DNA of 64,000 nucleotides from Bicyclus anynana (GCF_947172395.1 NC_069093.1:9335561-9399560); one strand, 5' to 3'. Positions 31,685 to 42,724 are shown, counted from the first letter of the stretch. Made by a program: numbers and translations. Notes: generated by a model from the sequence alone, not told the origin.

Positions 31685-31904
31685 CTAGCGGACGCCCGCG
31701 ACTTCGTCCGCGAGAAATTTGGTTACGAACCATGGATTTTTCTGGGATGAAAAGTAGCCCATGTGTTAATCCAGAGTAAAATCTATTTCCATTCCAAATG
31801 TCAGCCAAATTATTACTGTAGTTGCGGCGTTAAAGAGTAAAAAACATCCAAACAAACATCCATACAAACATCGATAGAAAATATATAATATAATATTAGT
31901 AGGA
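31685..31904 (-). mobile_element. Helitron-like element, complete
   Basis: CTAGCGGACGCCCGCGACTT at the left and AATATTAGTAGGA at the right. The hairpin end is intact. Confidence 0.85.
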
Positions 31905-31982
31905 TTTTTTGTCCACTACGCAAGCAACATGACGTTGTGTTAACAAAACGAAATACGAATGTAATTTAAATTACTATCAGAC

Positions 31983-32125
31983 CTCCACTATTCCACCCGT
32001 CTAGTTCCCATCACTGTAGGAATACGGGGATAAAATGTTACTCACTGATAATGTAGGTTTTCATTGTTGAAAGAATTTTCAAAATCGGTCCAATAACTTC
32101 GGTATTAAATCCTACCTCTTGTAAT
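31983..32125 (-). mobile_element. Helitron-like subfamily relic
   Basis: ACCCGTCTAGTTCCCATC, GGAATACGGGGATAAAATGT and AAATCGGTCCAATAACTTCG follow the order of the 27482 copy; ends are decayed. Confidence 0.55.
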
Positions 32126-32389
32126 ATTACTTAAAATTCCATCATTTAATTTTTAAACGTCGAAACATATTATCGCGTCCATTATTGTGTAGAGATAATA
32201 ACCATGTCCGAGATAGAAAGGTTTGAAACGTGCTCCGGTTAGTGAAACAGACCACAAAATAACTCCACCGCGTAACATTTTGTTTTGAACATCTCACGAT
32301 GTCACTTTAATCGAAGTTTCTATGAGAGAAATATAATACAATGTGATTTTTCAGAGTAGACTACGTGTTCAGATGCTTTCAAGTAACCC
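32126..32389. other. Unassigned spacer
   Basis: Nothing recognised. Confidence 0.4.
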
Positions 32390-32669
32390 AAAAAAATCGG
32401 TTGTCTGTAAAGACGGTTTACTGACGATAGTTGAACGTGACAACGTCAGAAAATACTGATGGAATGGTTGGATTTTTCAATTAACGTATTTAAAACAATA
32501 AATAAATAAAATACTGTTCTTTTTATAAAATACTGTTATCTTCATAGACCAGAATATACTTTATTTCTTGTAAAAAAAATTGGCAACCCTAGAGCGAGAG
32601 AACAACGCATGACGTCATCTTTTTTCGAGTGTGCAGGCTCCATTGTATTATAAGACGTTGTCACGTCAA
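32390..32669 (-). mobile_element. MITE-2, best delimited copy
   Basis: Flanked by a 9-bp duplication AAGTAACCC (32381-32389 and 32670-32678), which fixes the ends: AAAAAATCGGTTGTCTG at one side and GACGTTGTCACGTCAA at the other. Length 280 bp, no ORF. Confidence 0.92.
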
Positions 32670-32678
32670 AAGTAACCC

Positions 32679-33277
32679 TACATAGTAATGCCCCGGGAAC
32701 CCAAGTATACCCCAGTATAAAAGTATATGGTGATGATAATATAATGTATAAATAAGGAACTGATTAAATAATTGGCCTAATAAAAGTACGTTTCTTAAAG
32801 AAATATACTTTTTTATCTTCTAGGGCAAAATGTTCGCCGGTGTATCAAAGCGGCGAAGTAATATTGAAGCTGTATTATTTTTTTCTGTTACTAACAAGCA
32901 TATGAAGAAAACGAACAAACAAACCAAATATAAGTCTTCAAAAAATATTGTAAAACTCAGGCTGTATAGGCAGCGATCTTAGCTTGTCCCCGTTGTAGAA
33001 AAATTAAAGATGAATTAGAAATGTCATAAAATGATTTAGCGAACTTTTTTTGATAAAGTAATGATTTCATTATTAAAGTAAAATTATCAAGTTTTTTTAG
33101 ATAAAAGTAAATTTTCGGGTGGTTAGGGTAAGCCTGGGCCGGGGATGGGCATTCCCTATTGCCTTTTACCTGGGTTCATGGCAATATCTGTAGCCCCTCA
33201 TTGAAGCACTGAGCGGTTGGTTCAATTTTCTCGGTTATTCCACAAATCGTAGAATATTATCCCGCTATTGTAACATT
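32679..33277. other. Mostly unassigned
   Basis: 33120-33200 (GCCTGGGCCGGGGATGGGCA) may be upstream RTE sequence, since an RTE relic follows; not secure. Confidence 0.35.
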
Positions 33278-33480
33278 AAGAAATTAAATATCACGTGTCT
33301 AAATCGGTGAAGGAAAACATCGTGAGGAAACCTGCATACTAGAGAATTATCTTAATTCTCTGCGTGTGTGAAGTCTGCCAATCCGCATTGGGCCAGCGTG
33401 GTGGACTATTGGCCTAACCCCTCTCATTCTGAGAGGAGACTCGAGCTCAGCAGTGAGCCGAATATGGGTTGATGACGACG
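33278..33480 (+). mobile_element. SINE-A, 5'-truncated with 11-bp duplication
   Basis: Begins at AAGAAATTAAATATCACG and ends GGTTGATGACGACG. ATTGTAACATT flanks it at 33267-33277 and 33481-33491. The tRNA-like head was lost at insertion, as LINE-type 5' truncation does. Confidence 0.92.
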
Positions 33481-33488
33481 ATTGTAAC

Positions 33489-34230
33489 ATTCCCTAAAGT
33501 CTGCAGACCGCAAAAGGATTGACGCTTTCGAGATGTGGTGTTAGAGAAAAATGCTCCGGATTCCATGCACTGCATTTTGGACAAACGCATCTAAACTTGC
33601 CAAACTTAAAGTTAAAATAACACCCTCTACCATATGTCTCAAGCGTATTCTAGAGTACTTCGGACACATTGTCAGGAAAGACGGAGAAAATCTAGAAAAA
33701 AATATTATTACTGGCAAGGTTTTTGACGGCCTCCGTGGCGCAGTGGTATGCGCAGTGGACTTACAAGACGGAGGTCCTGGGTTCGATCCCCGGCTGGGCT
33801 GATTGAGGTTTTCTTAATTTGTCCAGGTCTGGCTGGTGGGAGGCTTCGGCCGTGGCTAGTTACCAATCTACCGACAAAGACGTACCGCCAAGCGATTTAG
33901 CGTTCCGGTACGATGTCGTTTAGAAACCGAAAGGGGTGTGGATTGCCATCCTACTCCTAACAAGTTAGCCCGCTTCCATCTTAGATTGCATCATCACGTA
34001 CCATTAGGTGAGATTGTAGTCAAGGGCTAACTTGTACAGAATAAAAAAAAAGGTGAAAAGAAAAAACCGCGGGGCGGAACCGCATTACACTCGAGAGTCA
34101 TGTTTACGATGCTCTTCGCGTAGCCAGGTATGGAAAAAGATGGCATAACATCCTAAGGACAAAGATCAGAGATGGAGGTGGTCATGACCCTCACATATGA
34201 GGATTACGACTCACGGAGGAGGATTGTAAC
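33489..34230 (+). pseudogene. RTE-like LINE C-terminus split by SINE-B
   Basis: Before the SINE the frame reads DRKRIDAFEMWC, a stop codon, then RKMLRIPCTAFWTNASKLA and ILEYFGHIVRKDGENLEK up to the word GKV. After the SINE (34052 on) homology resumes in shifted frames, with RYGKRW and NILRTKIRDGG. This is the C-terminal region following the RT domain in RTE-type LINEs. One premature stop, frameshifts and two SINE insertions nearby make it a relic. The start is unknown because the upstream part has been lost or decayed. Confidence 0.82.
33728..34051 (+). mobile_element. SINE-B, full length (reference copy)
   Basis: tRNA-like head GGCCTCCGTGGCGCAGTGG (box A) and GGTTCGATCCC (box B), then a body with GGCCGTGGCTAGTTACCA, AGCGATTTAGCGTTCCGG, GAAACCGAAAGGGGTGTGG and TAGTCAAGGGCTAACTTG, then an A-rich tail. 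It interrupts an RTE reading frame. AAGGT occurs near both edges (about 33717 and 34051), a possible target duplication. Confidence 0.95.
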
Positions 34231-34650
34231 ATTATGCTAATAATTATTATGATTGGTCTAGTGGTAGAGACTCCAAAGAGTAAAGTTAAAAATCAAAACC
34301 AATATATAATTTGCTATAAATTGTTACACTCGTTTCCAAATACACAAAATTACGTTATTTGCTACATTTTATATAATTAAGACAAGAATGTATTTTCACT
34401 TTTCTAATATCTACTGTTAGAATTATCGCTGTCTAATCTTATTTAAGCTCCATCCTAAGCGTAACAAAAATAAATGTTCATTCACTGCAATAGAGATCCA
34501 CAGTTCCGCAAAAGCGTATTAGGTTCTTACTTATGTAATCGCCTAAGGGACTGTCTTCACGGGTGAGAAAATCGCGAGGATTCCGTCCAACTACCGATAA
34601 CTTCCACGATAGAGTGACAATCATATAAGCGTACCACTACTCGGGTCTTA
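34231..34650. other. Unassigned spacer
   Basis: Nothing recognised. Confidence 0.4.
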
Positions 34651-34837
34651 GCCATGTAGCATGTCGATTCTCTTTCTACAAACGCTAACGCTTCGAAAAC
34701 TGAAAAATGTATGGGAATGACAGATTCGATCTATAACTTGATCACGTGACCTGTCGATAGCAAATGACATTCCCCTACATTTTTTAATTTTCGAAGCGTT
34801 TGCGATTTTAGTAAGAGAATCAAAATGCCATATGGCT
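34651..34837. mobile_element. Foldback element
   Basis: Arms GCATGTCGATTCTCTTTCTA... and ...TAGTAAGAGAATCAAAATGC pair imperfectly around the centre TTGATCACGTGACCTGTCGA. Same family as 37177-37350 but more diverged. Confidence 0.82.
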
Positions 34838-35632
34838 ACAGGTCCTGTTTCGTTGGTCCAGTGATCAGCCTTTGAGGCTTGGAAATATGAGCTGCCATTT
34901 ACGGATTGGATATACAGGCTATGAAATGTGAAGTTATAACTTCTCTACAAGATCCTAAATTAGGAAGTTGTTGGTGTTACCTTAAAGGGCGTGGTAAGTT
35001 TCGTTCCGGCCAATAATATTTTTATTGTGATAGTTACAGATTCAAAACATTTTTAACCATTTTGAACAAGGTGCATGGTGCACGTAGAACAAAGTGGGTG
35101 TACGCTCCTAATACCTTTACTTATAAGCTATTTAAAAAGATCATCTCTAGTTGCCCTGGAAGACTACGAGAATGCACCGCCTCATGTGGTGGCATAAAGT
35201 AGTTGGATGCCTTCTTAGTACAGTAGAGGGGCATGAAACGCATAGATTTTCAAATATGCTGCGTATAACCTGGCAATGTTGCGAAAGTCGAAGCTATTGC
35301 TCTCGCTCGTCGCTAGACCCAACATTTTTGCCATAAGACGTGACGAGACCTAGACGATAAATTTACCCAGAGTCAGTCGTTATTATACCGCGATAATGTT
35401 CGCCAGAAATTGGCTCATAAAATGTTGTATAGCATTTGGTGGTGCGGCGATACTATTTGGCTGCGATTCTCTCATCTGTGAGAACGCTGCCTAAAACTAT
35501 GTTTCGAAATGCACAAATAATTGACGGCATTGAGGCACTTGGAAAAATTGGATTTTGAGAAGATGTTTCCTATACACACTTTAACACAATCATTAATTAA
35601 CAGCAGGTATCTAGATTCTAGGTTTAAGAAAA
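34838..35632. other. Unassigned spacer
   Basis: A 61-codon plus frame (35151-35336) starts with MPWKTTRMHRLMWWHK; no domain recognised. Confidence 0.35.
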
Positions 35633-35965
35633 TCCCTACTAATATTATAAATGCGAAAGTAACTCTGTCTGTCTGTCTGTTACGCTTTCCTGCTTAAACC
35701 TCTCAACCGATTTTGATGAAATTTGGCACAGACAATCTTTAAACCCTGAGAAAGGACATAGGCTACCTTTTATTGCGAAAAAAAGGATGAAGCGGTTTGT
35801 ATGGGATTTCTTAATTTTAAAAGATAAAACCATGAAACTTTATATTTAAGCACTTGATAAGACATTTTTTCTAGCGTTTTTGAAATTTTGACCTGTAAGG
35901 GGATGAAATAGGGGTTGAAAATTTATATCGATTTTCACGCGAACGATGTCGCGGGCGTCCGCTAG
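35633..35965 (+). mobile_element. Helitron-like element, long subfamily
   Basis: Starts TCCCTACTAATATTATAAAT and ends CGGGCGTCCGCTAG, with CTGTCTGTCTGT near the 5' end and GAAATAGGGGTTGAAAATT near the 3' end. Same subfamily as 42939-43350. Confidence 0.82.
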
Positions 35966-36447
35966 TAGCTAATAAAGTTAAGTTACCATGTTTACCTAAT
36001 TCTGACTGATCAGTTGTTATTATTAAAACTGATGATAACCTACAGCTATACGGACTTTTTCTCAATTTTTCTGTAGTACTTTTCAACACGACTATTGCGG
36101 ATTCCTAGTTGGAGTTTATTTGTAACCTTATTAAAAGTTAGAGCTGGCAAAAAGCTTTTTATCCCGAGTGCTGAAAGTGGGTTATGATTTTTTAGTAGTA
36201 GACGTATGTACTGTATGTATATTGTATACGAATATTAATAGATTATGAGCCTGTAGTGGCCACATCTTTGTATTTTTTTAAAGCTCAATTTTTGTCAACG
36301 CATGCTCCTACCATAAGAAAATACGATAGGCCTATGATGAGTTTTTGAGGTTTAAGAGGTAAGAATGTGCGTAGTATTACATAAGAAATTCTGCCCCCAG
36401 ATGCCAGTTACTTTGTGGCAACCCTTCAACACCGTTTACCCGTTCTA
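35966..36447. other. Unassigned spacer
   Basis: GCCAGTTACTTTGTGGCAAC near 36400 faintly resembles the MITE at 27846. Confidence 0.35.
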
Positions 36448-36570
36448 CAGACCTACAGTTATAACTATACAGTCAAACTATTCAGTTAAATCATTCGTGT
36501 GTAGTGTCCGTCAGTTCTAGCTGTACAGTTTTTCTAATGATTTTGATTGACAGGTAAAACTGTAGGTCTG
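36448..36570. mobile_element. Short MITE
   Basis: CAGACCTACAGTT (36448-36460) pairs exactly with AACTGTAGGTCTG (36558-36570). 123 bp in all, no ORF. Confidence 0.7.
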
Positions 36571-36846
36571 GAGCCCGCATTAAGTTCAAACTATGTATTC
36601 TGTGTATTGCGTGTGTGTCAAATGTTTTGTTTTTCTAAATGGGTATTTATCTATTAAGTTAAAAGCCTGACTGGTGGCTGGGGGTATGTTTCCTCATTAT
36701 ATACCGTACAAGGTATAAAAATAATTGTATTTTAACAATGAATATCAGAACTCTTGAAATTCGCTACTTCCCAAAACCACCATCATCCAAACTGCATATT
36801 TGTATACCGTAGTAACCTATGGAAGACCCCCATCTTATTTGTATAC

Positions 36847-37073
36847 GATTAGTGGACGCCAGCGACTTCGTCCGCGTGGAATTTAGATTTTCATAAATCC
36901 CGCGGGAACCACGGTTTTATCCGAGATGAAATGTGGTATATGTGTTAATCAATAGTAAAATCTATTTCCATTCGAAATTTCAGCCAAATCGCTTCAGTAA
37001 ACGCAGCGCAAAGAAGGAACGAACATATACACTCACTTACACAAAAACGTTCGCCTCCATAATATAAGAGTGA
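36847..37073 (-). mobile_element. Helitron-like element
   Basis: TTAGTGGACGCCAGCGACTT at the left, TCCATAATATAAGAGTGA at the right; the first base of CTAG has changed. Confidence 0.75.
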
Positions 37074-37176
37074 TAAAGTATAAAAAAATATGTATATTTA
37101 ACGAAAGAAAAGGTCTGTTTATCAAATAATCGTTCTTTCTCTCTTAACAAGTAGTAGCCAGTATCTGCCCCCCTAA

Positions 37177-37350
37177 CCAAGTGGCACGTCGTTCTTTTTG
37201 TACGACCGCAAACGCTTCAAAAACTAGCAAAATGTATGAGAATGACAGATCTTGATCACGTGACCTGTCTATAGCAAATGTCATTCTCATACATCTTTCT
37301 AGTTTTCGAAGCGTTAGCGTTCGTAGAAAGAGAATCGACGTGCCACTTGG
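37177..37350. mobile_element. Foldback element, best copy
   Basis: 174 bp made almost wholly of two arms: CCAAGTGGCACGTCG... (37177-37250) and its complement ending ...CGACGTGCCACTTGG (37281-37350). The centre has GATCTTGATCACGTGACC. Related copies at 34651 and 10461. Confidence 0.9.
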
Positions 37351-37947
37351 ATAGGGAGGCTAAACCCTTGAAACTCGCTTTCTCCCAAAACCACCATAGT
37401 TACGTACCGTAGTAGGTACCTATGGATAGTTATGTACCTATTATGTTTGTACGTAACAGTATAGTGGCAACAATACAGCCAATTACCGTTGACCGAGATG
37501 TTCCGCACTTGAAATTGTAACGTCTTGTAAGAAAGAAGCTTTTCTTGATTTAACTTTGACAATACCAATTGTACGGGGAAACTGCAACGTATCATAAATC
37601 TGTTTCCGCTTCGAGTGAACAACTACGTTGGATTTTTGTAGTATATGACGGCCAAGGTGTTTTAATAATTACTTAATATTGTGTTTTGTTACCAATTAGG
37701 TTAGGTAATAAATTACTGAAATATTTACGACACATTGCATTTAAGTAACCTAGTTAAATTGTGGCTGGATAGTATTAAATGATATTTTTTTTTTGAGTTT
37801 ACTCATTAAGAATCGGATTTTCATATATAGCCCCCGATATGAAAAAAATATGTGCAGTAAAATTCGATGAACGAATGACAACGTTACGTTTTAGTGCGCA
37901 ACCTATTCTGCGCACCTTTCACCGTGCGACTGTCTAAATAGGTGACT
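37351..37947. other. Unassigned spacer
   Basis: A 102-codon minus frame (37622-37314) overlaps the foldback arm and has no domain. Confidence 0.4.
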
Positions 37948-38026
37948 GATTGTTATTATGAAATATATTTCCAAAATAACGATCAAGGGGATCGTTATTT
38001 TAGAAATATATTTCATAATAACGATC
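37948..38026. repeat. 79-bp palindrome
   Basis: Arms 37948-37984 and 37990-38026 match at 35 of 37 positions around a 5-base loop (AAGGG). Core word GAAATATATTTC. Not seen elsewhere in the window. Confidence 0.92.
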
Positions 38027-38255
38027 GACGAATATTTTGTACAGAATTGATCTCTCTACAGATTTATAATAAGTATAGAATAGATATAGATTTAGTGATT
38101 GCGATTTACCATTAGCAAACCCCATAAGACGATCTTTACTTACAGGTATAGTTATTTAAAACGTTTTAACAAGCGTCCCTGTGAAATCAAAAGAAGTAAA
38201 TGGTAATGAAGACGATTATTCCCGATCGGAATGCAGCTGCAATGGCTGAACAAAC

Positions 38256-38468
38256 CGTGGGAGGTTTTGGCCGTGGCTAGTTACCACCCTACCGACAAAG
38301 ACGTATCGCCAAGCGATTTAGCGTTCTTGTCGAGTTGTCTTGTAGAAACCGAAAGGGGTGTGGATTTCATCCTTCTCCTAACAAGTTAGTCCGCTTCCAT
38401 CTTAGATTGCATCATCACTTACCATCAGGTGAGATTGTAGTTAAGGGCTAACTTGTATACAATAAAAA
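38256..38468 (+). mobile_element. SINE-B, 5'-truncated
   Basis: From GTGGGAGGTTTTGGCCGTGG to AATAAAAAAA; no head. Confidence 0.9.
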
Positions 38469-38555
38469 AATACAAGTGTGTCCCATAATGTATACTACTT
38501 TATACCAGAGATGGGGCACTAGCGCATCAAAACAGAGGCGGGCAAAATGTGGAAA

Positions 38556-38665
38556 TTTGACTTAATCTCATTATTAAACAACGAACGTTATTTAAACAAA
38601 TAATACCTAAATATCGTCTACAATGTCGAGTTGTGTGTTCAGAAAGTGTAAAAACAATATAAATA
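38556..38665 (+). repeat. Unnamed repeat, right part
   Basis: Matches 1925-2003 and 12912-13015 (ATTAAACAACGAACGTTATT, GAGTTGTGTGTTCAG). Confidence 0.6.
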
Positions 38666-38864
38666 TATAATGGAATTAAAGACAAAACTGTGCATGTGTG
38701 AGCTCATAGTGTAGCTAAATTCGGATCACTTTTTGCGGTGATTTTGTAGGGACGTAACCTATCTAAAACATAAAATTATCATAGACTAGACCTGTATCAG
38801 AAGGCCCCGTAGGTAATATCTACGTACATACCTACTAGGCAAAGACATACCTAAGTTACTTGTA

Positions 38865-38948
38865 CCTATTCCAAGTAATCCGCTTCTATCTTAGACTGCA
38901 TAGTTACTTGACATCAGGTGATCAAGGCCTTATTTGTTATAGAATAAA
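38865..38948 (+). mobile_element. SINE-B remnant
   Basis: AATCCGCTTCTATCTTAGAC and GACATCAGGTGATCAAGG are recognisable; strongly diverged. Confidence 0.5.
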
Positions 38949-38960
38949 TAATAAACATTA

Positions 38961-39240
38961 TCATCATTATCAACCCATATTCGGCTCACTGCTGAACTCA
39001 AGTCTGTTCTCAGAATGAGAGGGGTTAGGCCAATAGTCCACCACGCTGGCCCAATGCGAATGGCAGACTTCACACACGCAGAGAATTGAGAAAATTCTCT
39101 GGTATGCAGGTTTCCATACGATGTTTTTTCCTTCGCCTTTTGAGACACGTGATATTATTTTTTAAATGCACACAACTCAAAAGTAAGAGGCGCGTGCCCC
39201 GGATTCGAACCCACACCGAATATGACCTCTGTCTCCGATT
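38961..39240 (-). mobile_element. SINE-A with inverted 5' tip
   Basis: The minus strand is normal from the tail up to box B (GGTTCGAATCC). The last 20 or so bases (39220-39240, ATGACCTCTGTCTCCGATT on the plus strand) are the head in the opposite orientation. Confidence 0.85.
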
Positions 39241-39624
39241 AGAATAAAAATTATGGTTTACGTTTTGTTTTTTTATATCATACACATCATTTGCAGAAAA
39301 TGTTCCATTTAGAAAATATTTTCGTGACTGTCTTTTGTATTCTCAAGAACTTATTTTATAGTGTAAGTTACGAACATTGGCAGGAAACAATATGAAAAAG
39401 CTTGCCTCAAACAGTTCTGTGATACCCATTTGCCAAGTTCCTATCTTGAAACGTGTCGTATTCGAGATAGTAAATAAGAAAAGTCACATAAAAGTATTGC
39501 AGTTGGCTGCTCGACTCGATTAATTTTGTCGACGAAATTGCCAGGTAGAAACACTTGTGCTGTGTAAGTACTATTTACGACCTATCATTTCTTAATTAGT
39601 AGTTCTAATAGTAGTAGTTAGTTT
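39241..39624. other. Unassigned spacer
   Basis: Nothing recognised. Confidence 0.4.
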
Positions 39625-39903
39625 TTTTTTATTCTTTACAAGTTCACCCTTGACTACAACTCTCCTGATGGTAAGTGATGATGCAGTCTAAGATGGCTTC
39701 GGCCGTGGCTAGTTACCACCCTACCGACAAAGACGTACCGCCAAGCGATTTAGCATTCCGGTACGATGTCGTGTAGAAACCGAAAGGAGTGTGGATTTTC
39801 ATCCTCCTCCTAACAATTTAGTCCGCTTCCATCTTAGATTACATCATCACTTACCATCAGATGAGATTGTACTCAAGGGCTAACTTGTAAAGAATAGAAA
39901 AAA
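39625..39903 (+). mobile_element. SINE-B with inverted 3' copy (foldback)
   Basis: A minus-strand SINE-B tail (39625-39694) is joined to a plus-strand 5'-truncated SINE-B (39692-39903). The two 3' ends form arms of about 65-70 bases that can fold on each other. Confidence 0.88.
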
Positions 39904-40291
39904 GCCTTCAGTCTCGGTCATATCCTGGTCAATCAATAACATCTGATAGTGATCGATTATCACCCTAAACCCATCAACTCCCATCAGAGCATCGTGGGTC
40001 TAAGTTCCATATCCCGTCACCTAATGCCAGTTGAAATAGGGTGAGTTTTATCACTAAAATAATAATAATACAGTGTATAGGGTGTTTCTCGGCTGAGTTC
40101 CAGTGACGCCTATCAATCACACGTCACCCCATTGTCGTCGCCTTGATCAAATGCTGAAGATACCACGGAATAAATAGCTGCGGGTAAGATTTTTAGCCAT
40201 ATCCATATAAATATTTCGTGTCACATTGTTTCTTCGCGATAAGCTCCTAAATTAAACTAACGAAGCGAAAATGATCTTTTTAACATAAAAA
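39904..40291. other. Repeat-like, unnamed
   Basis: 39905-40015 (CAGTCTCGGTCATATCC, ATCACCCTAAACCCATCAA) resembles 46850-46925 in altered form. Confidence 0.4.
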
Positions 40292-40505
40292 TGGAACCGA
40301 CTTCAAAGATGTATTTCAATTATGTTGATTTTAACACAATATTATTAAACCGATTTTCATGAACATGAAATGTGACCTGAAAGTATATTCTTTGAAACAA
40401 AAAAGAATTTTCACAATTGGTTAATAAATGACGAATATATGAGGTAACAAACATTAAAAAAAACATACGAACTGAGAATCTCCTCCTTTTTGAAGTTTTA
40501 TTAAC
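40292..40505. mobile_element. CGACTTC-family element
   Basis: AACCGACTTCAAAGATG at the left and CTCCTCCTTTTTGAAGTT at the right are roughly inverted. Interior matches 57252-57460 (GATTTTCATGAA, AAACAAAAAA). Confidence 0.65.
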
Positions 40506-40844
40506 ATTTTGCACATTGTTTGCATTTAATAAGTATCACATAAGCAATGAAATCTCGATTCTCATAAAAATGTTTTACAAACAAAAGAAAGTAAACAATT
40601 GAGAATACAAATGAATACAACCTTTTCGAAGAAGATTTTCTTTCTGATTATTATTTTATCGATCCCGTATATATATACTTTTCTTTGTCTCAAGATATTA
40701 TGACTGTCTAATTTTAATTTAATATAGTAGAAAATTTGCGGCCTTGTCTGCACAACTGGGCACGCATACCTCAGATTCATTTAGGATTCTATTGCTTTAA
40801 TTAAGTTATTTCATCTGATTATGAAAGTTCTGTAGGCTCCTTAA
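40506..40844. other. Unassigned spacer
   Basis: Two minus frames (64 and 72 codons) without domains. Confidence 0.4.
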
Positions 40845-41500
40845 TGGGACCTCAGCGGCGTCACCGGGATCGGGCGAGCGCAGAAGCATCACCTGATGGG
40901 GCCCGAAGGCAGGAGCAGAGTAGATGGTAGCAGGCGGAACGACTCTCTAAGGGCGTCTCCTCTGTTGGACCTCGGCTTAGAGGGCCGTTCGGAAACGGTG
41001 TTTTGGTTTGAGTGTATCACTCTGAGATCTTGAGTTAAAAAAAGCCCACGTCTGGGTGACGTCAGATATCAGAGACCTCGTCTTCGCCGGCGAAGATACT
41101 GTGTACTAGTGTAGCTTGTGTTTGTGTTGCCTGGGAAGCATTGTCGTTCGCTATGTCATAGTCAGGATCCTAAGACACATTTTATGGGCGTCTAGATCTA
41201 CAATCAGCGTTGGAATCGGAGGTGTAGTTACAAGCCTCAACTAGTAGTTGTTGGGGTGGGCGGTTCGATCGAAATAAGTTTTCGAGCTGTTTCATATATT
41301 GGGCTACTGTGGGGAGATCTAGGTCTCTATGTAAGTCGTTATTGCGTACAAACCACGGAGCGCCTGTGCCTGAAGCTGAATCGGTTCTGAAGGACTTGAA
41401 GAGCTTTTAGAGTCACCTTTGGGCGGTGGGCAAACACTACACTAGCGTAGGTCATTATTGGATGGATGTTCAAGTCTTTTCTAAGCTTTAATAGTGGCTA
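40845..41500 (-). pseudogene. Jockey-like LINE 3' end
   Basis: On the minus strand: LNIHPIMTYASVVFAHRPK (about 41476-41420), a stop, then in another frame WFVRNNDLHRDLDLPTVAQY and KQLENLFRSNRPPQQLLVEA, ending CRSRRP. This is the C-terminal signature of Jockey-type RTs. A GC-rich 3' UTR follows to 40845. Frameshifts and the missing RT core make it a relic. Confidence 0.85.
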
Positions 41501-41502
41501 GT

Positions 41503-41690
41503 TGGCTAGTTACCTACCGAGTTTAAATACAAGGATGTGTCGCCAAACGATTTAAAACAAATCTATGCGAGACCTGTTTCTGTAGGTACTCCTTGTAGCA
41601 GCTTACCGCGCTACCATTTTAGATGCTTCGTCACTTAATATCAGGTGTGAATGCAATCGCTATCTATTAACTTGTCAATGCATAAAAAAA
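41503..41690 (+). mobile_element. SINE-B, strongly diverged
   Basis: TGGCTAGTTGGCTAGTTACC, CGCCAAACGATTT, CTACCATTTTAGATGC and the ATAAAAAAA tail follow the SINE-B order. Confidence 0.6.
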
Positions 41691-42136
41691 GGATTGATGA
41701 AATTGGTCGAATACACAATACGTTCAAAATGTATAAAAGAATCAAAAGTCAGCCAGACACGGGATTCAATTTTAGTCAAAACTATTTCGTCTGCATAACA
41801 ATGAATTTCATTGATTTGCAACCACTCGAATGTGGAAAACACATCCTATGAATATTATATTCAATTTTCCTATTGGATACATTTTTGGACAAATTGATAA
41901 AATTTAATTAATATGCATAATACGAAACATAAAAAAATTATAAAGTTGCAACCAACTTCATCTATAACTTTATATATATGTTCTGCAATAAATATAATTC
42001 ATTATGTAGCTTACGCTTCCTTTACACTCAGATAATTTTGAGAAGGTACATAATCTACATTAAGACTAAAAACAAATGTCTGTACCTCTACGTTCTATTA
42101 TCTTTACTATTTTAAAGAGGTAAAGTTAGTGTTTGA
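41691..42136. other. Unassigned spacer
   Basis: Nothing recognised. Confidence 0.4.
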
Positions 42137-42376
42137 GCCGTCAGTGTCCAGTGGATATGACCTCTGCCTCCGATTCCGGAGGGTGTAGTTTCGAATCCAG
42201 TCCGGGGCATGCACCTCCAATTTTTCATTTATGTGTACGTATATCACGTGTCTCAAACAGTGAAGGAAAGACATCCTGAGGAAACCTGAGCATTTTCTTA
42301 ATTCTGTGCGTGAGGGAAGTCTACTTATCCACAATGGGGCAGCGTGGTGGACTATTTTGCCTAACCTCTCTCATTA
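42137..42376 (+). mobile_element. SINE-A, 3'-truncated
   Basis: Head and body present with box A as TGTCCAGTGG; ends at CCTCTCTCATTATTT before the hairpin is complete. Confidence 0.85.
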
Positions 42377-42724
42377 TTTTACCAAGCCCCTAGTGACAAT
42401 CCAACACAAAGATTATCTTGTACTCATATAATCTTAAGGCATTATATTACAGAGGATTCACGCAAACATTTTGCAAACCGAAATAATTCACATGGTCCGG
42501 ACCGGTTCCCAATTTAGAGAGCGATATAATGGGATCAGGTCGGAACTCTCGGCGATGAGGGTAGTTTTGGAGGATGATGCCTATAATAGTTGTAATCGGA
42601 TTAGTGAAATTAATACGCAGTTCCCTCAATGACCCTAAACTTTGTATACGATATAAAATCATACAAACAAATTGAATTTAACGAAAGTTTTCGTTTTCAA
42701 AAGCAATTTTACTCATCCAACATT
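42377..42724. other. Unassigned, GC-richer
   Basis: 42480-42620 includes GGTCCGGACCGG and is more GC-rich than its flanks. A 71-codon minus frame covers it; no family recognised. Confidence 0.35.

Noticed and set aside
37314..37622. 102-codon minus frame
   Set aside because: Its C-terminal part is a foldback-element arm; no domain recognised.
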